Below are positions 48,401 through 58,931 of a DNA stretch of 64,000 bases, piece by piece. The DNA is from Anadara kagoshimensis. Lineage: Eukaryota > Mollusca > Bivalvia > Arcoida > Arcidae. Position 1 is the stretch's first letter, and each line of letters starts with the position of its first letter. Below the pieces are notes generated by a model. The model was not told where the DNA came from. It saw nothing but the letters and a program-made list of their open reading frames with translations, and made no database searches. The position numbers and the translations under genes are program-made. The DNA lies in contig CM037873.1 of the NCBI GenBank assembly GCA_021292105.1, positions 10,145,489 through 10,209,488 of the forward strand. Direction: 5' to 3'.

Positions 48401-51400
48401 GTACATGTAAAACAGGCACATATTTTATAATTTTGTGTATGCCCGTGACATAGCACTTGGAGTCCGGGATCCTAGAATTTTTTAAGATCAAGACCCCTAT
48501 TTGTAAAACTGAGGGGCTGGCAAAGTACAAATTATTGATATTTCATAAACTTAAACAACCACCTTGTCATTGGAAATATAATTGTTGTGAAAAAAAATTT
48601 TTAATGGTTTTTTATAATATGAAATTCTCAATAATTATGAGATATACTATAATACCTCAAAAACATCATCAACGGTTATTAAAGACCCAATATTTCCCAC
48701 ATGCTTTCGATATAAATAATGAAAAAGAATACATGTTGCGTTATTGATGATATATTTAAGTGGTTTTGAGCAGGAAATTTGATAATATAAGGGTTTGATT
48801 ATAAGCTTAAATGATGGTGTTACATGTTACATAAATGACGAAAGTAATAAGTATGAGTTGTAATAAAATACTCAATATCGGCATAAGCTGTACAAATACT
48901 TAAGAAAAATAAAAGTTGTTACAGCGATGCGCGTGAGAAACAGTAATTTTGATTATTAAATCCGAAGTCAACAGTCTATTGTAAAGTATGTCGTTATTTG
49001 TAACTATCCATAACTTAAGTTTTTAACTTACAGATCTATAGTAAATTTCAAAAGCTAGCTGTTGAAAACGACAGTTATTTATATATGTGGTAAATACAAT
49101 GATGATGGTCGTGGTGGTGGTGGTGGTGGTGGTGGTGGTGGTGGTGGTGGTGGGTCTGGAGATTTAGCAGATAGACAAAGTGAGAAATACATGTTTTGTA
49201 ATTAAGACAAACCTGCACAGTTATAGGCTCTAGTGATATCCATTGTGTCATAAAATGAAAGTTCTGGTGACCCGCCAGCTAAAAACTCCAAATCTGGGTC
49301 TCGGAACTCCATAGATTTTGCCCACGATTTGCTTGTGAAGGACTAAAATGAATTATATTTAAAGAATATATAAATGTTTCAGAAGACAAAGTAGATCTTT
49401 GATCATATTTAAAAAAAGAAACTTTAGTTTATAAAAACAGTCTTTGGTCCCGATCTATAAAGAAATCTTTTCTTTTAACTGATTGACGATCTTTAACTAT
49501 TAATCATTTTCAAATAAATCATTATTTAATAGTTTGTAGTAAGTATTTTCTTTATGTTTTATTTTGTAGTTTCTTACTCCATTTGTTTATAATGCTTATA
49601 TTTCAAATCACACCAACGATTTTAGAGTGATAAACATAAGATAGGTAGTTCATTGATTCGTTATCTCTCTGAAAACTGTTTTCCTTTTTCTAAACATCGT
49701 GGTTAAAGAATAAAGTAATGTTACGAGATTTATGTAGCGTTTCTCTGAAATAAATTACATTCCAAAGCCATTTTATTGGTTGTTATTATTATTTGTTAGC
49801 TGTATATAAAATCACACTTGTTTATTTCTATCTTTGAATAAATCAATTTGACGTTTTTCATGCAGATATATATCAAGGTTTATAGCTGACGACCACGTTC
49901 TGTAAAAGCTTCTTTATTTTAATAACAATATACATATAAATACTTACACCTAATCCGTATTGCATAAGAGAATAATAATCGTATGGATTATTATCCAAAG
50001 TTGTCCGTTTATGCAAATTAGATTCTTTGTCATCCCTAATGTTTTCAAATAATACTCTGAGGTGGTTGTCTCTATCTGATCTCGACTGTTCATGGTTCAT
50101 TCCAATTGCATGACAAAACTCGTGTATTACTGTACTTTTCTGAAATATAAAATCGACAAATTTAAACGAACGCATTTCAAATTCTACAATTCAGAAATTA
50201 ATACCATCAGTATAACGGTGTTTATAATAAAACCAATTAGTGAAAATCAAAATCGAAAAAAATCGTAGTGAGCTTGAAATAAAAGACACGACTGATTCCT
50301 CAAGTTTTGCTTCATATTAAGACTTATACCTGAATTATGACGCAAAGGAAAGGCTACATTTGAAACTTTATGACAAACGTGATGACTTTAATTTTTCTAT
50401 TGTCAACATTCCTTTTTTATGCAGCAATATGCCCGCTTCTCCTGCTTATGGTGTATTTGTTTCCCAATTAATACACTATGATAGAGCTTATTCCCACTAC
50501 GGGGACTTTGTACAACGAAATAGGCTGCTTGCAAATAAATTGTTGACTCCGAGATATTGCAAACCTAGGCTTATCAAGGCCCTCAAAAAAGTTTTATGAC
50601 CGTCATCACAGTATTGTTGATAAGTTTGATGTCTCTGTGTTCAGGATTGCCTTGGATATATTTGACGTCTCATAGTTCCATGTTCCTTTCACACAATTTT
50701 GGTTACACACGTGACGAGTGTCACAAGCTAAACAGGAGGTGCTTACCCTTTCGGAGCACGCGGCCTCACTTCCCTCGTGGAAGTTCACGTGTCTAACCTA
50801 ACTTGTCAGTTCCAAAGTTTTTACTTTGCTTCTGGATTGTGATTCAGAAATGGATTAGCATGTTTGTTTTTGATATATAGTTTTAACTGTACCCATTCTT
50901 TGTTGCAATAGGATCTGTATGGATTGGCCTTTGAATTAATAGATTTCTTTATTCTATTCAACTTCCATTAATTTCTGATTCAATTCAATTTTTCGAAACG
51001 TCCATCCAAATAAAATCACAATGATGTAAAGAAAGGGCTATGTGCCTTAGCCATGATTAGTAGATAAAGATCAATTGCTTCAACTTACCGATAAACATCC
51101 TGATGGCTGTAAATTAACTTCTTGTCCCACATAAGGATTTCTCCATAGAGTACGCCCAACATATGACCAACACCTGTAATCACAATTATTGTTCAGTGTC
51201 AAGTATATTATTTCTGCTGTGTAATAAGGAAATAAGAATCACAACCAATAATTAAGATACAAGATACTTATAAAGGAAATAAATATCTATGAACTAGATG
51301 TATATGCAACAACAAAAGATTATCGTACTTATGCTTATGTAAAGCGGGAAATTATATATTAAAGTTTGTTAAGTACAGCAACAACGGTGTTAACACTCGA

Positions 51401-53268
51401 CAAATATATATAAAGGAGACCTGTAACATTTTTTTTTAATTTTAGAGATATTATTCTCCATACTGAAATATGGCTTAATGCCAAACTTATTTTCCTGTTC
51501 AATACATCTCGCGTAATCAAAATAAAAATGTCGATTTTGGGAACCTCGTGCCATGCCGTCACAGAAGTAACAAGCCCTATATAATATAATAAACCTAGAG
51601 AACAACTGTGATAATTAAGCCCCAAACGATGATGGTATAACACTTTAGACATTATGTTCAGTGTTGATATTGATATAAAAGTTTCATACAATAAACAGTT
51701 GTTTATTTTAAATATCAACAAACGAAGGCATACTTTAAAGCGATAAATTTGAATTGTGCCTAAATATCAGATGACTTCTCTTACCCAGAATTTCCTGTAA
51801 TTTTAACAAAATATTCTATTCCTTCTGAAGTAATTTCCGCTTGAGTTTTTCTAACGAGGTTTACGCAGGTTTTTGCCTGAAAATCGGCCGCTGCCTCTTC
51901 TACTCTGGCTTGTGCTTCAGCTGCATAGGAACCTATAGACCAAATTTAATATAAAAAGAATGTAATTTTAATTCTACGATTGTTATAATCCAAGTGTTCT
52001 ACGCCGAACTTTAAGGATCCTAGCGTCTCAACTATATCAATCTGTTGTACAGTTTTCATTTGAAAACCAAAATGTATATGAAATAAAACCAAGCTGATTT
52101 AAATGCTATCACAATCGTGTTTGGTCATTCAATCAAATGTAACTACATTGAAAATTGGAGCCAATGTTTTATGCATCATATTCTTAGGATACACTTACCC
52201 CTACGGAAGATTGTTTGGTAGAATAGAAATAGACATTGACTGATGTAAAGGCATATGTTTCTGCGGGCTGTCTCTGGTTCGAACCCCAAACGAGGATTGG
52301 CCGAAATTCAGTTTATGACTGTTCTTGCGCCAAACACTCTGCATCCAGAAAAAGGCATAGGGTCTCACGGAAGATGCCTTGAACTCAATGTCCGAAGTCA
52401 CGGAACGTAAAACGATCCTCTCTATACATCAAAACGATGCCCGGAGTCATGGGACGTAAAACGATCCTCTCTATACATCAAGTAGAGAAGAATATTTCAC
52501 TTATATCGAAAGGTCTCTTGCTATAAGCGAATTGACAGAAAAATGGACTTTTGCAGTGCATTTAGTGCTGATCGTTTTACTATCCTCTCTATACATCAAG
52601 ACGATGTCCGGAGTCATGGAACGTAAAACAATTCTCTCAACACATCAAGACTATGCCCGGAATCACGGAACGTAAAACGATTCTCTCTACACATCAAACC
52701 GATGCCCAGAGTCACGTAAAACGATCCTTTCGATATAAATGAAATATTCTTGACTTTGACGTAAAAAGCATTAAATCAATCAATCAATCCAATCCAAATA
52801 AAATCTTACCATTTGAATGTTTAGTTAATGTTGTGGTAGTTTCTAGAATGGTCGTTAACAGACCAACATAACTTATTAAATTGTATATATTATTGCCAGT
52901 AGTTAATAGGAAATTATGAAATAAAAACATCTCACAGATATCTATTTGGATTATGTTATAAATTATATTTTTCAGTACCTACGTCATAATTGTTTGTCAT
53001 TTTTTTATGGTATTATGTGTGGCAAAACGTTAAAATTGTTGATTTTCAAAAGATACTTAGAGATGTTACTTGTATAAGATCACTTCTAGCTGAAAACAAT
53101 TGAATTCTGATTTGTCAAAAATATTTAGCAGTTGTTTCAAAATTGGATTACCAAAATTTACTGAATTAAGGTAAAGAAACATAATAGTTAAGAAATAAAA
53201 CTGGGACATGATCCATAATAGTTGTCTAAATCTTATGTAGTTCGTATTATATATGAGAGAGTGGAGAG

Positions 53269-53313
<45 letters not shown>

Positions 53314-56300
53314 ATGTGTGAGTTCAAATATCTATTATCGATAAAGATCTGTATTTGCATCTTTCGTGTGAACAAGGGGATAATATTTTTTTACACTTTT
53401 TATCAATGTAGCATAAATGTTTTGAATTTTTTCTTACCGAAAACAGCATTATAATCCACAGTGTATGGGACAGTTCCATTTGGCCAATACCAATCATTGT
53501 TGTAGCTGTCATATCGATATATAAAGTTCCTCTTGGATTTTTGTCCTTTGCTTTTAAATTCGCCTTTACGTTTACCCTTCGCTTCCTTTGTTTTTTCGGC
53601 AATAAATTCTTGTTCAAGTTCCATAGCCTTGTTGCTTTTCTTTAAAACAGCCCTCTGAGCCTCCTTTGCCTGTCAACAATTAGCAAAATCAAAATTTACT
53701 CATATAATTAAATTATACCCATCTGCGACTTCAAATACTACCCACGTAATAGGCGAATTCTTCTATATGAATAGTTCAAATGAAAGCTGAAACGGACAGG
53801 TCAATGTTGTATGATTATATACAGCAACTTTATTCCAATAGAAGGGTTATTGTAACAGAAAAAATCGTATAGTAACGTGATTGTCTACAACCTTAGCAAC
53901 TTATTCTCTCGATTTAGGTACAATTGATTCGACCGCATATACACATTGCAGTTATCATTTTGTGAATTATAGTTAAACAACTTGGACCTGTTAGTTTGAC
54001 CTTTAATTCAAATATTTATTATGTGCGACTGCATTTATCACTTATTTTGTGTACACATAGTAAAGTGCAAATCCTTGTAGTACCTATATATAGAATATTC
54101 TCTGCTATATCAATATTCCTATTAAAAGGTCAAATGGACAAGTCTCTGCTATATCAATATTCCTATTGAAAGGTCAAACGGACAAGTCAATGTTGTTTGT
54201 TTATACCTACCTGTCCTCTTTACTTTTCTATATAGTGCAATCACTTTTCAGTGACAAAAACAAGTTTAGACTGGGTGGTGTCATTCCAACTCGGATAATG
54301 TGATTCATATATCAATATACTACAAGTCCATATGTTTTATAAAAACATAATCATTCGAGTTTTGAATATTATTGGAAATTGTCTGAGCTGCCTGCAGTTT
54401 TTGCTTTTAATTTATATACATATGTAAATAAATTTTAATAATTTTTAAGATATTTTTTTAAATAAATTCTTATTACATCTTATATCTTGTTTTAAATGTA
54501 GATATTTAAAAATACCATTTTTCTTTCTATATTGTTAAATTTCTAATAATCACTGTTGTTTATTAGTTTTTGAGACTAAAAATTCTAAGTTAAATTGAAA
54601 TTGAGCAGTTGCCTCTATTTCATGATGATATGTCACATCCACAAGTTTCATTTATATAAGTCATTTAATACAATTGTCTGATTGGTTAAAATGTATTCAC
54701 GCCATACGGGTTTATTTAGTAATGGTTTCATAACCTAACCATATACTTGTAAAAAAAACAGATTTTAAGATTTGTTTTGCTAAGGACGACACATTTTTTT
54801 TCAACTGCAAAACCATCATTTACATCTCACAGTTGTGTCTTTGTCTCAAAAGATGAATTTTTGAAACGAAACGATAAAGCTTTTTTAGTTTTACTCACCC
54901 GTTTTCCATTGATTGCCATACCTTCAACGATATGAAACAGCTCTCCATCGACGTCCATGTTCTGTAAAAACAAGAAACATATTTTCATTTCTTTTTTTAT
55001 GAATGGCATGTTTTTCAGACTTCTAGTTAAAAGATTGTAAATGGTTAAATAACACTTCATGAAATCGAGCGGGAAAGAGTCGCATTTCTAGTAAATTATT
55101 GAGATTTTGTGCAGAGCCTTCGTACATGTACCTGTCATATGATGAAAAAATAAATAGAAAATGATTTTAATACAAATTTTCCTTGACATTTCGAAATACT
55201 AAATAAAAGTGAATAAATAGAAACTAAAAATACGAAAAAAATTTCTGCAATGTTTTATTGATTACCGCATTAGATAGAATAATTTAATCAATCACGGTGT
55301 CTCATATCATCCGTATAATATACCATTGCAACGTGAACGTTTAACTAAAAGTAAATGGAAAAAAGTTAAATCATGTTTACAAGTACAGTTAAACTACGAT
55401 CGCTCGAACATCCATAACTCGAATATCTTTGATAACTCGAAATCTTCTGTCTGTCTAGTCAAATTTCTATTATATTCTCTGTCTAAATATGCAGCGATGC
55501 GTTGAACTCAGATAGCTCAAATACCACCAGTTGCTCGAACAATAAATTATTTTCAACATTATATTTTTAAGTGAAAAGTGGCTCTTTAAACTTTTAAAGT
55601 TGTGTTAAAATGTAATGTAGATCAACAATAAAAACAACGGGGCGTATCATTATATCTGTACCTTTTTCAATCCCTTCTTATCCCAATGCTTCTGTTTTGG
55701 TGCTCTCTTTCTTAAATCTCCACTCACGCTTAGTTCATCTGTTTTTTTTTAAATATAATGGTATTGTACTTGAGCGAAATAGTGTGAAAAAAACAACAAA
55801 ATCATGTGCATATTTTTATATAAACAACAAGAAAAAGAACGTGTAAATCTGTGTCAAACAAGAAAAAGAACGTGTAAATTTGTGTCAAACGACAACAAAA
55901 AGAACGTGTAAATTTGGGTCAAACAACAAAAATAACGTGTCAATTGTGTATAAAAACAACAAAAATAACGTGTCAATTGTGTAAAAAATATAACGTGTCA
56001 ATTGTGTAAAAACAAAGTGTAAATTTGTGTTAAATCAACAAAAGGAACGTGCAAATTTGTGTCAAACAACAAAACAACCGAGTACATTTGAGTCAAACAA
56101 CAACAATAACGTGTAAATTGTGTAAAAAACAACAAAAAACATTAAATTGTGTTCAAATAACAAAAAACGTGTAAATTTGTGTTGAAACAACAAATTACGT
56201 GTACATTTGTGTAAAACAATATTATTATTATGCTAAATCCGATTTTAAATTCGACATTTTAAAACATTACAAAAGTATTCTGCATGACTATTTTTGTATC

Positions 56301-56632
56301 CATTTTTATGTGTGAAACAGTAGGTGCTTACCATTACGGTTTCACTTCACTGGTGGAAGTTTACGTATTTCTCTACATTTGTCAGTTTTCAAAAGGTATA
56401 CGATGTTTTATAAATTGTCATTGTACTTATATGTTTGCTTATAAATTTATCTGATAATTCTATGACATTTATGTGTAATTAATATAAAACATAATATTGC
56501 TGCAAAGATAAAAACTAAGGATGTTATAAACTTACCTGCATTACTGGATAGTTCTGACTTTGGTGGTCGTGCATCTATAGTAAGTGCAAACAACACTGCC
56601 ACTGCAAACGCGTGCTTCCAAATGCTCAGCAT
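39447..56632 (-). CDS. Gene C: secreted astacin zinc metalloprotease with EGF, CUB, Sushi and MAM domains
   Basis: Sixteen exons join in phase to 723 residues: 56632-56536, 55738-55662, 54961-54899, 53669-53438, 51932-51785, 51173-51089, 50139-49948, 49342-49213, 47584-47468, 47134-47028, 45706-45579, 44660-44503, 43253-43077, 42101-41959, 40823-40590, 39530-39447. Order: signal peptide (about 1-21), basic propeptide with a KSKR cleavage-like site at 123-126, astacin domain (127-340) with WPNGTVPYTVDYN, zinc ligands His240, His244 and His250, catalytic Glu241 and Met-turn SLMQYG (Met293, Tyr295), EGF (344-374, six Cys), CUB (382-512), Sushi (513-571), MAM (572-723). No transmembrane segment, so secretion is expected. 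Astacins cleave extracellular matrix, growth-factor or hatching substrates; this substrate is unknown. All introns have GT/AG ends. The only intact member here. Confidence 0.88.
40026..40185. mobile_element. TIR MITE, unit-2 copy
   Basis: Counterpart of 11963-12141, with TACAGTCAAACCTGTCTACA at the left end. The right end lacks about 20 bases (CATATAAAGACTGTA), which removes part of the right inverted repeat. Confidence 0.6.
40210..40565 (+). mobile_element. RT-element copy in gene C (counterpart of copy 6)
   Basis: Same position and order as 12170-12560: GGTTGCTTACAAATAAATAA, CAGGCTTATCAAGATCC, GAAGCTAGCTAAAACG. More eroded in the tail, where GTTCACGTGT has become GTTTGTGTGT. Confidence 0.55.
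40871..41535. mobile_element. Unit-2-specific 0.66-kb insertion, unclassified
   Basis: Gene B reads ACATTATCTATTTTCACATT across this site, so the block is extra in C. It contains related short motifs at both ends: GTGTGACAACCTCTC, TGTGATAACCTCTC and CACCCGGTGATAACCCGG at the left, and GGGTTATCATCCTCGGC and GGGTGACAACCC at the right. These suggest inverted, TIR-related ends. A 44-codon open stretch in the middle (about 41210-41338) shows no known domain. Probably a non-autonomous DNA transposon. Confidence 0.5.
42260..42980 (+). mobile_element. RT-element copy in the gene C Sushi-MAM intron (counterpart of copy 8)
   Basis: Same content as 13600-14320, with AATGCAGAATTCTGACAATT, ACAGATGTATTAATCACG, GCAGCTAGCTAGAGGG and GGGCACCCGATCTCAC. 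The antisense frame through it looks like a cysteine-rich protein but is an artefact. Confidence 0.55.
43950..44075 (-). pseudogene. Relic CUB exon in gene C intron
   Basis: Minus-strand reading SDTATITGDAAEKG matches FDTATITGAAAKRG of the true exon at 44503-44660. Only the second half of the exon is present and no acceptor precedes it. It belongs to the intragenic tandem duplication shared with gene B. Confidence 0.65.
44690..45025 (+). mobile_element. RT-element copy in gene C (counterpart of copy 9)
   Basis: GCTGCTTACAAATAAATTCT, TTATAAAGGCCTTCAAAAAG, CTTTCCGGAGCATTGGTCTC. Inherited through the duplication. Confidence 0.55.
49110..49153. repeat. (GGT)n microsatellite in gene C intron
   Basis: About fourteen GGT units. 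Gene B has only a few imperfect units at 20518-20545, so the run expanded in C. Confidence 0.95.
50269..50875 (+). mobile_element. RT-element insertion specific to unit 2 (copy 15)
   Basis: Carries the second half of the RT frame: ELEIKDTTDSSSFASY, stop, then KLYDKRDDFNFSIVNIPFLC, SNMPASPAYGVFVSQLIHYD, and RPRLIKALKKVL-like residues. The complete tail follows (AAACAGGAGGTGCTTACCC, GGAAGTTCACGTGTCTAACC, ATGTTTGTTTTTGAT). Gene B has the empty site at about 21570 (TTATTCTTAGATATATAG). It lies in the intron directly before the catalytic HExxH exon, antisense to gene C. Confidence 0.8.
52406..52735. repeat. 49-bp repeat array interrupted by an inverted segment
   Basis: Two units (52406-52487), then about 90 bases (52488-52580) that are the reverse complement of gene B sequence at about 23150-23245, including CTTGCTATAAG, AATTGACAGAAAAATGGAC and TTTGCAGTGCAT. 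More units follow, then the normal continuation CTTTCGATATAAATG. Confidence 0.8.
53255..53309. repeat. (GA)n microsatellite
   Basis: Mostly uninterrupted GA run in the gene C intron following exon 4. Homologous to the compound microsatellite in B. Confidence 0.9.
55800..56215. repeat. Minisatellite in intron 1 of gene C
   Basis: About ten units based on CGTGTAAATTTGTGTCAAAC plus AACAAAAA, and a subtype with CGTGTCAATTGTGTAAAAA. Shorter and differently ordered than the array in B. Confidence 0.85.
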
Positions 56633-56732
56633 ACTCAGCGTTATTCTTTAACAGCCGTACAATGCTTCAAAAGGATACCAGAATTTCTTCAGAAATAGAG
56701 ATGCCTTGTAATTTTGGAAGATATTTTATTGG

Positions 56733-56740
56733 CTTATATA
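56733..56740 (-). promoter_or_regulatory. TATA box of gene C
   Basis: TATATAAG about 100 bases upstream of the start codon at 56632, in a block nearly identical to gene B. The position fits a core promoter with a 5' untranslated leader of about 70 bases. Confidence 0.55.
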
Positions 56741-57005
56741 CTTATTAACTTCGTCAGTCTAAGTATTGGGTTTCTCTTTGTATGACGTTTATTGCGTATT
56801 TAAATGTCATGATAATTTGTTATAAAATATATCGTTTTTCATTTTTTATGATTTGATAATTTACTCACATCTTGCTGCCGCACCTTGGTATATCATATTT
56901 TTACATATGGTACTTACTATATCAATCACACAATAATTATTAAATGTTAAGTTAGGTCTTCGTTATCCAACTCTAAAAAATTCAATCCTCTAATTTTATT
57001 TGATT

Positions 57006-57016
57006 TATTATTATTA

Positions 57017-57071
<55 letters not shown>
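57006..57071. repeat. (ATT)n microsatellite upstream of gene C
   Basis: About twenty ATT units at the point where unit-2 homology to B stops. The inserted retroelement/LINE block follows directly. Confidence 0.95.
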
Positions 57072-57074
<3 letters not shown>

Positions 57075-57148
57075 ACTTTGTATTTATCAATACATCAAAA
57101 AGCATAAATGTAATCAAAACCAAACTTACGAATCCATGTCCGAGTCAC

Positions 57149-58470
57149 TGTGGTATTTACCCTCATTTACAATATCTGTAATTACGTGAATGTAGTTTAC
57201 CACGATTTTTGTAAACGATAGTTTGTAAATGTTGATCGATCCGACGGTATTTACTCTGGTATTTACCCTCATTTACAATATCTGTAATTACGTGAATGTA
57301 GTTTACCACGATTTTTGTAAACGATAAGTTGTAAATGTTGATCGATGGGACAGTATTTACTGTGGTATTTACCCTCATTCACAATATCTGTAATTACGTT
57401 AAATGTAGTTTACCACGATTTTAGTAAATGATAGTTTGTAAATGTTGGTCGATCGGACAGTTATTACTGTGGTATTTACCCTCATTTACAATATCTGTAC
57501 TTACGTGAATGTAGTTTACCATGATTTTTGTAAACGATAGTTTGTAAATTTTGGTCTATCGAACTGTATTTACTGTGGTATTTACCCTTTTTTACGATAT
57601 ACATGTTTACGTGAATGTAGTTTACCACGATTTTTGTAAACGATAGTTTGTAAATGTTGATCGATCGGACAGTATTTACTGTGGTATTTACCCTCATTTA
57701 CAATATCTGTAATTACGTGAATGTAGTTTACCACGATTTTAGTAAACGATAGTTTGTAAATGTTGGTCTATCGGACTGTATTTACTGTGGTATTTACCCT
57801 TTTTACGATATACATGTTTACGTGAATGTAGTTCACCACGATTTTCGTAAACGATAGTTGGTAAATGTTGGTCGGTCGGACAGTATTTACTGTGGTATTT
57901 ACTCTCATTTACAATAAACATACTTACTTGAATGTAGTTTACCACGATTTTAGTAAATGATAATTTTGTAAATGTTGGTCGGTCGGACAGTATTCACTGT
58001 GGTATTTACCCTTATTTACAATATCTATACTTACGTGAATGTAGTTTACCATGATTTTAGTAAACGATAGTTTGTAAATGTTGATCGATCGGAGAGTATT
58101 TACTATGGTATTTACCCTCATTTACAATATACATACTTACTTGAATGTAGTTTACCACGATTTTAGTAAATGATAGTTTTGTAAATGTTGGTCGGTCGGA
58201 CAGTATTCACTGTGGTATTTACCCTTATTTACAATATCTATACTTACGTAAATGTAGTTTACGACGATTTTAGAAAACGATAGTTTGTAAATGTTGATCG
58301 ATCGGAGAGTATTTACTGTGGTATTTACCCTCATTTACATTATACATACTTACGTTAATGCAGTTTACCACGATTTTATTAAACGATAGTTTTGTATATG
58401 TGTGTTGGTGGGACAGTATCTACTTACGTGAATATAATTTATCAACAGTTCGGAAAACGATAGTTTTTAA
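57149..58470 (+). repeat. 106-bp monomer array forming the 5' end of the LINE
   Basis: The landmark TGTGGTATTTACCC (or close variants) recurs about every 106 bases, twelve times, from 57149 to 58318. Each unit also has ACGTGAATGTAGTTTACCA and GTAAACGATAGTTTGTAAAT. Units differ in the GATCGATCGG / GGTCGGTCGG part. The array starts precisely at the target duplication, so it belongs to the LINE, like promoter monomers known from some L1 elements. Frames read from it on the minus strand are artefacts. Confidence 0.8.
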
Positions 58471-58541
58471 ATCTTAGAACATTTCAATTAGTCTGTAATA
58501 TCTGATTAAAACGTAATCGTACAATATATGTTTTGTATATA

Positions 58542-58543
<2 letters not shown>

Positions 58544-58575
<32 letters not shown>
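58544..58575. repeat. (ATT)n run in the LINE leader
   Basis: About ten ATT units between the monomers and ORF2. A poly-pyrimidine stretch (CTTTTTCTTTCTTTTC) lies further downstream before the ORF2 start. Confidence 0.9.
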
Positions 58576-58931
58576 TTGTTTTGGTTAAAGGTATTTTTCT
58601 GCTATTACTTTTTTGTAACGTCGGTTAGTTTGTTATATCTATTCCGTACCAAATTTTGATATTTTTATGTAATGTTCCTTTGTATATACCCCATAAGCTG
58701 GGATATGTTACCATTTACATTTACAGACATTCGTCGTATCTTATCTTATTTACTATCTTTTATTACATCTTTTTCTTTCTTTTCTTTCTCCTTACTTTCA
58801 TTAATTTTCTTGTATGTATTTAAAATGTGTTCTTTTGGTTTGAAAATTACAATACGTACATTATGGCGTTATCTGACTCTTTTTGACACATTTGGGTTCG
58901 TTTGTTTTCTAAAAACTATACCAATATTAAT

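Larger units (their letters stand above)
38798..57005. repeat. Unit 2 of the B/C segmental duplication
   Basis: Paralogue of 10448-27845. The left border falls inside an RT-element tail (AAGTTTTCACTTTGCTTC), as in unit 1. The right border is interrupted by the nested retroelement and LINE, and homology resumes at about 63400. Unit-2-specific insertions lie at 40871-41535 and 50269-50875. Confidence 0.85.

Noticed and set aside
57163-58334. Series of 60-71-codon minus-strand frames with RVNTTVNT repeats
   Set aside because: They are shadows of the LINE monomers, whose 106-bp period preserves open frames by chance.
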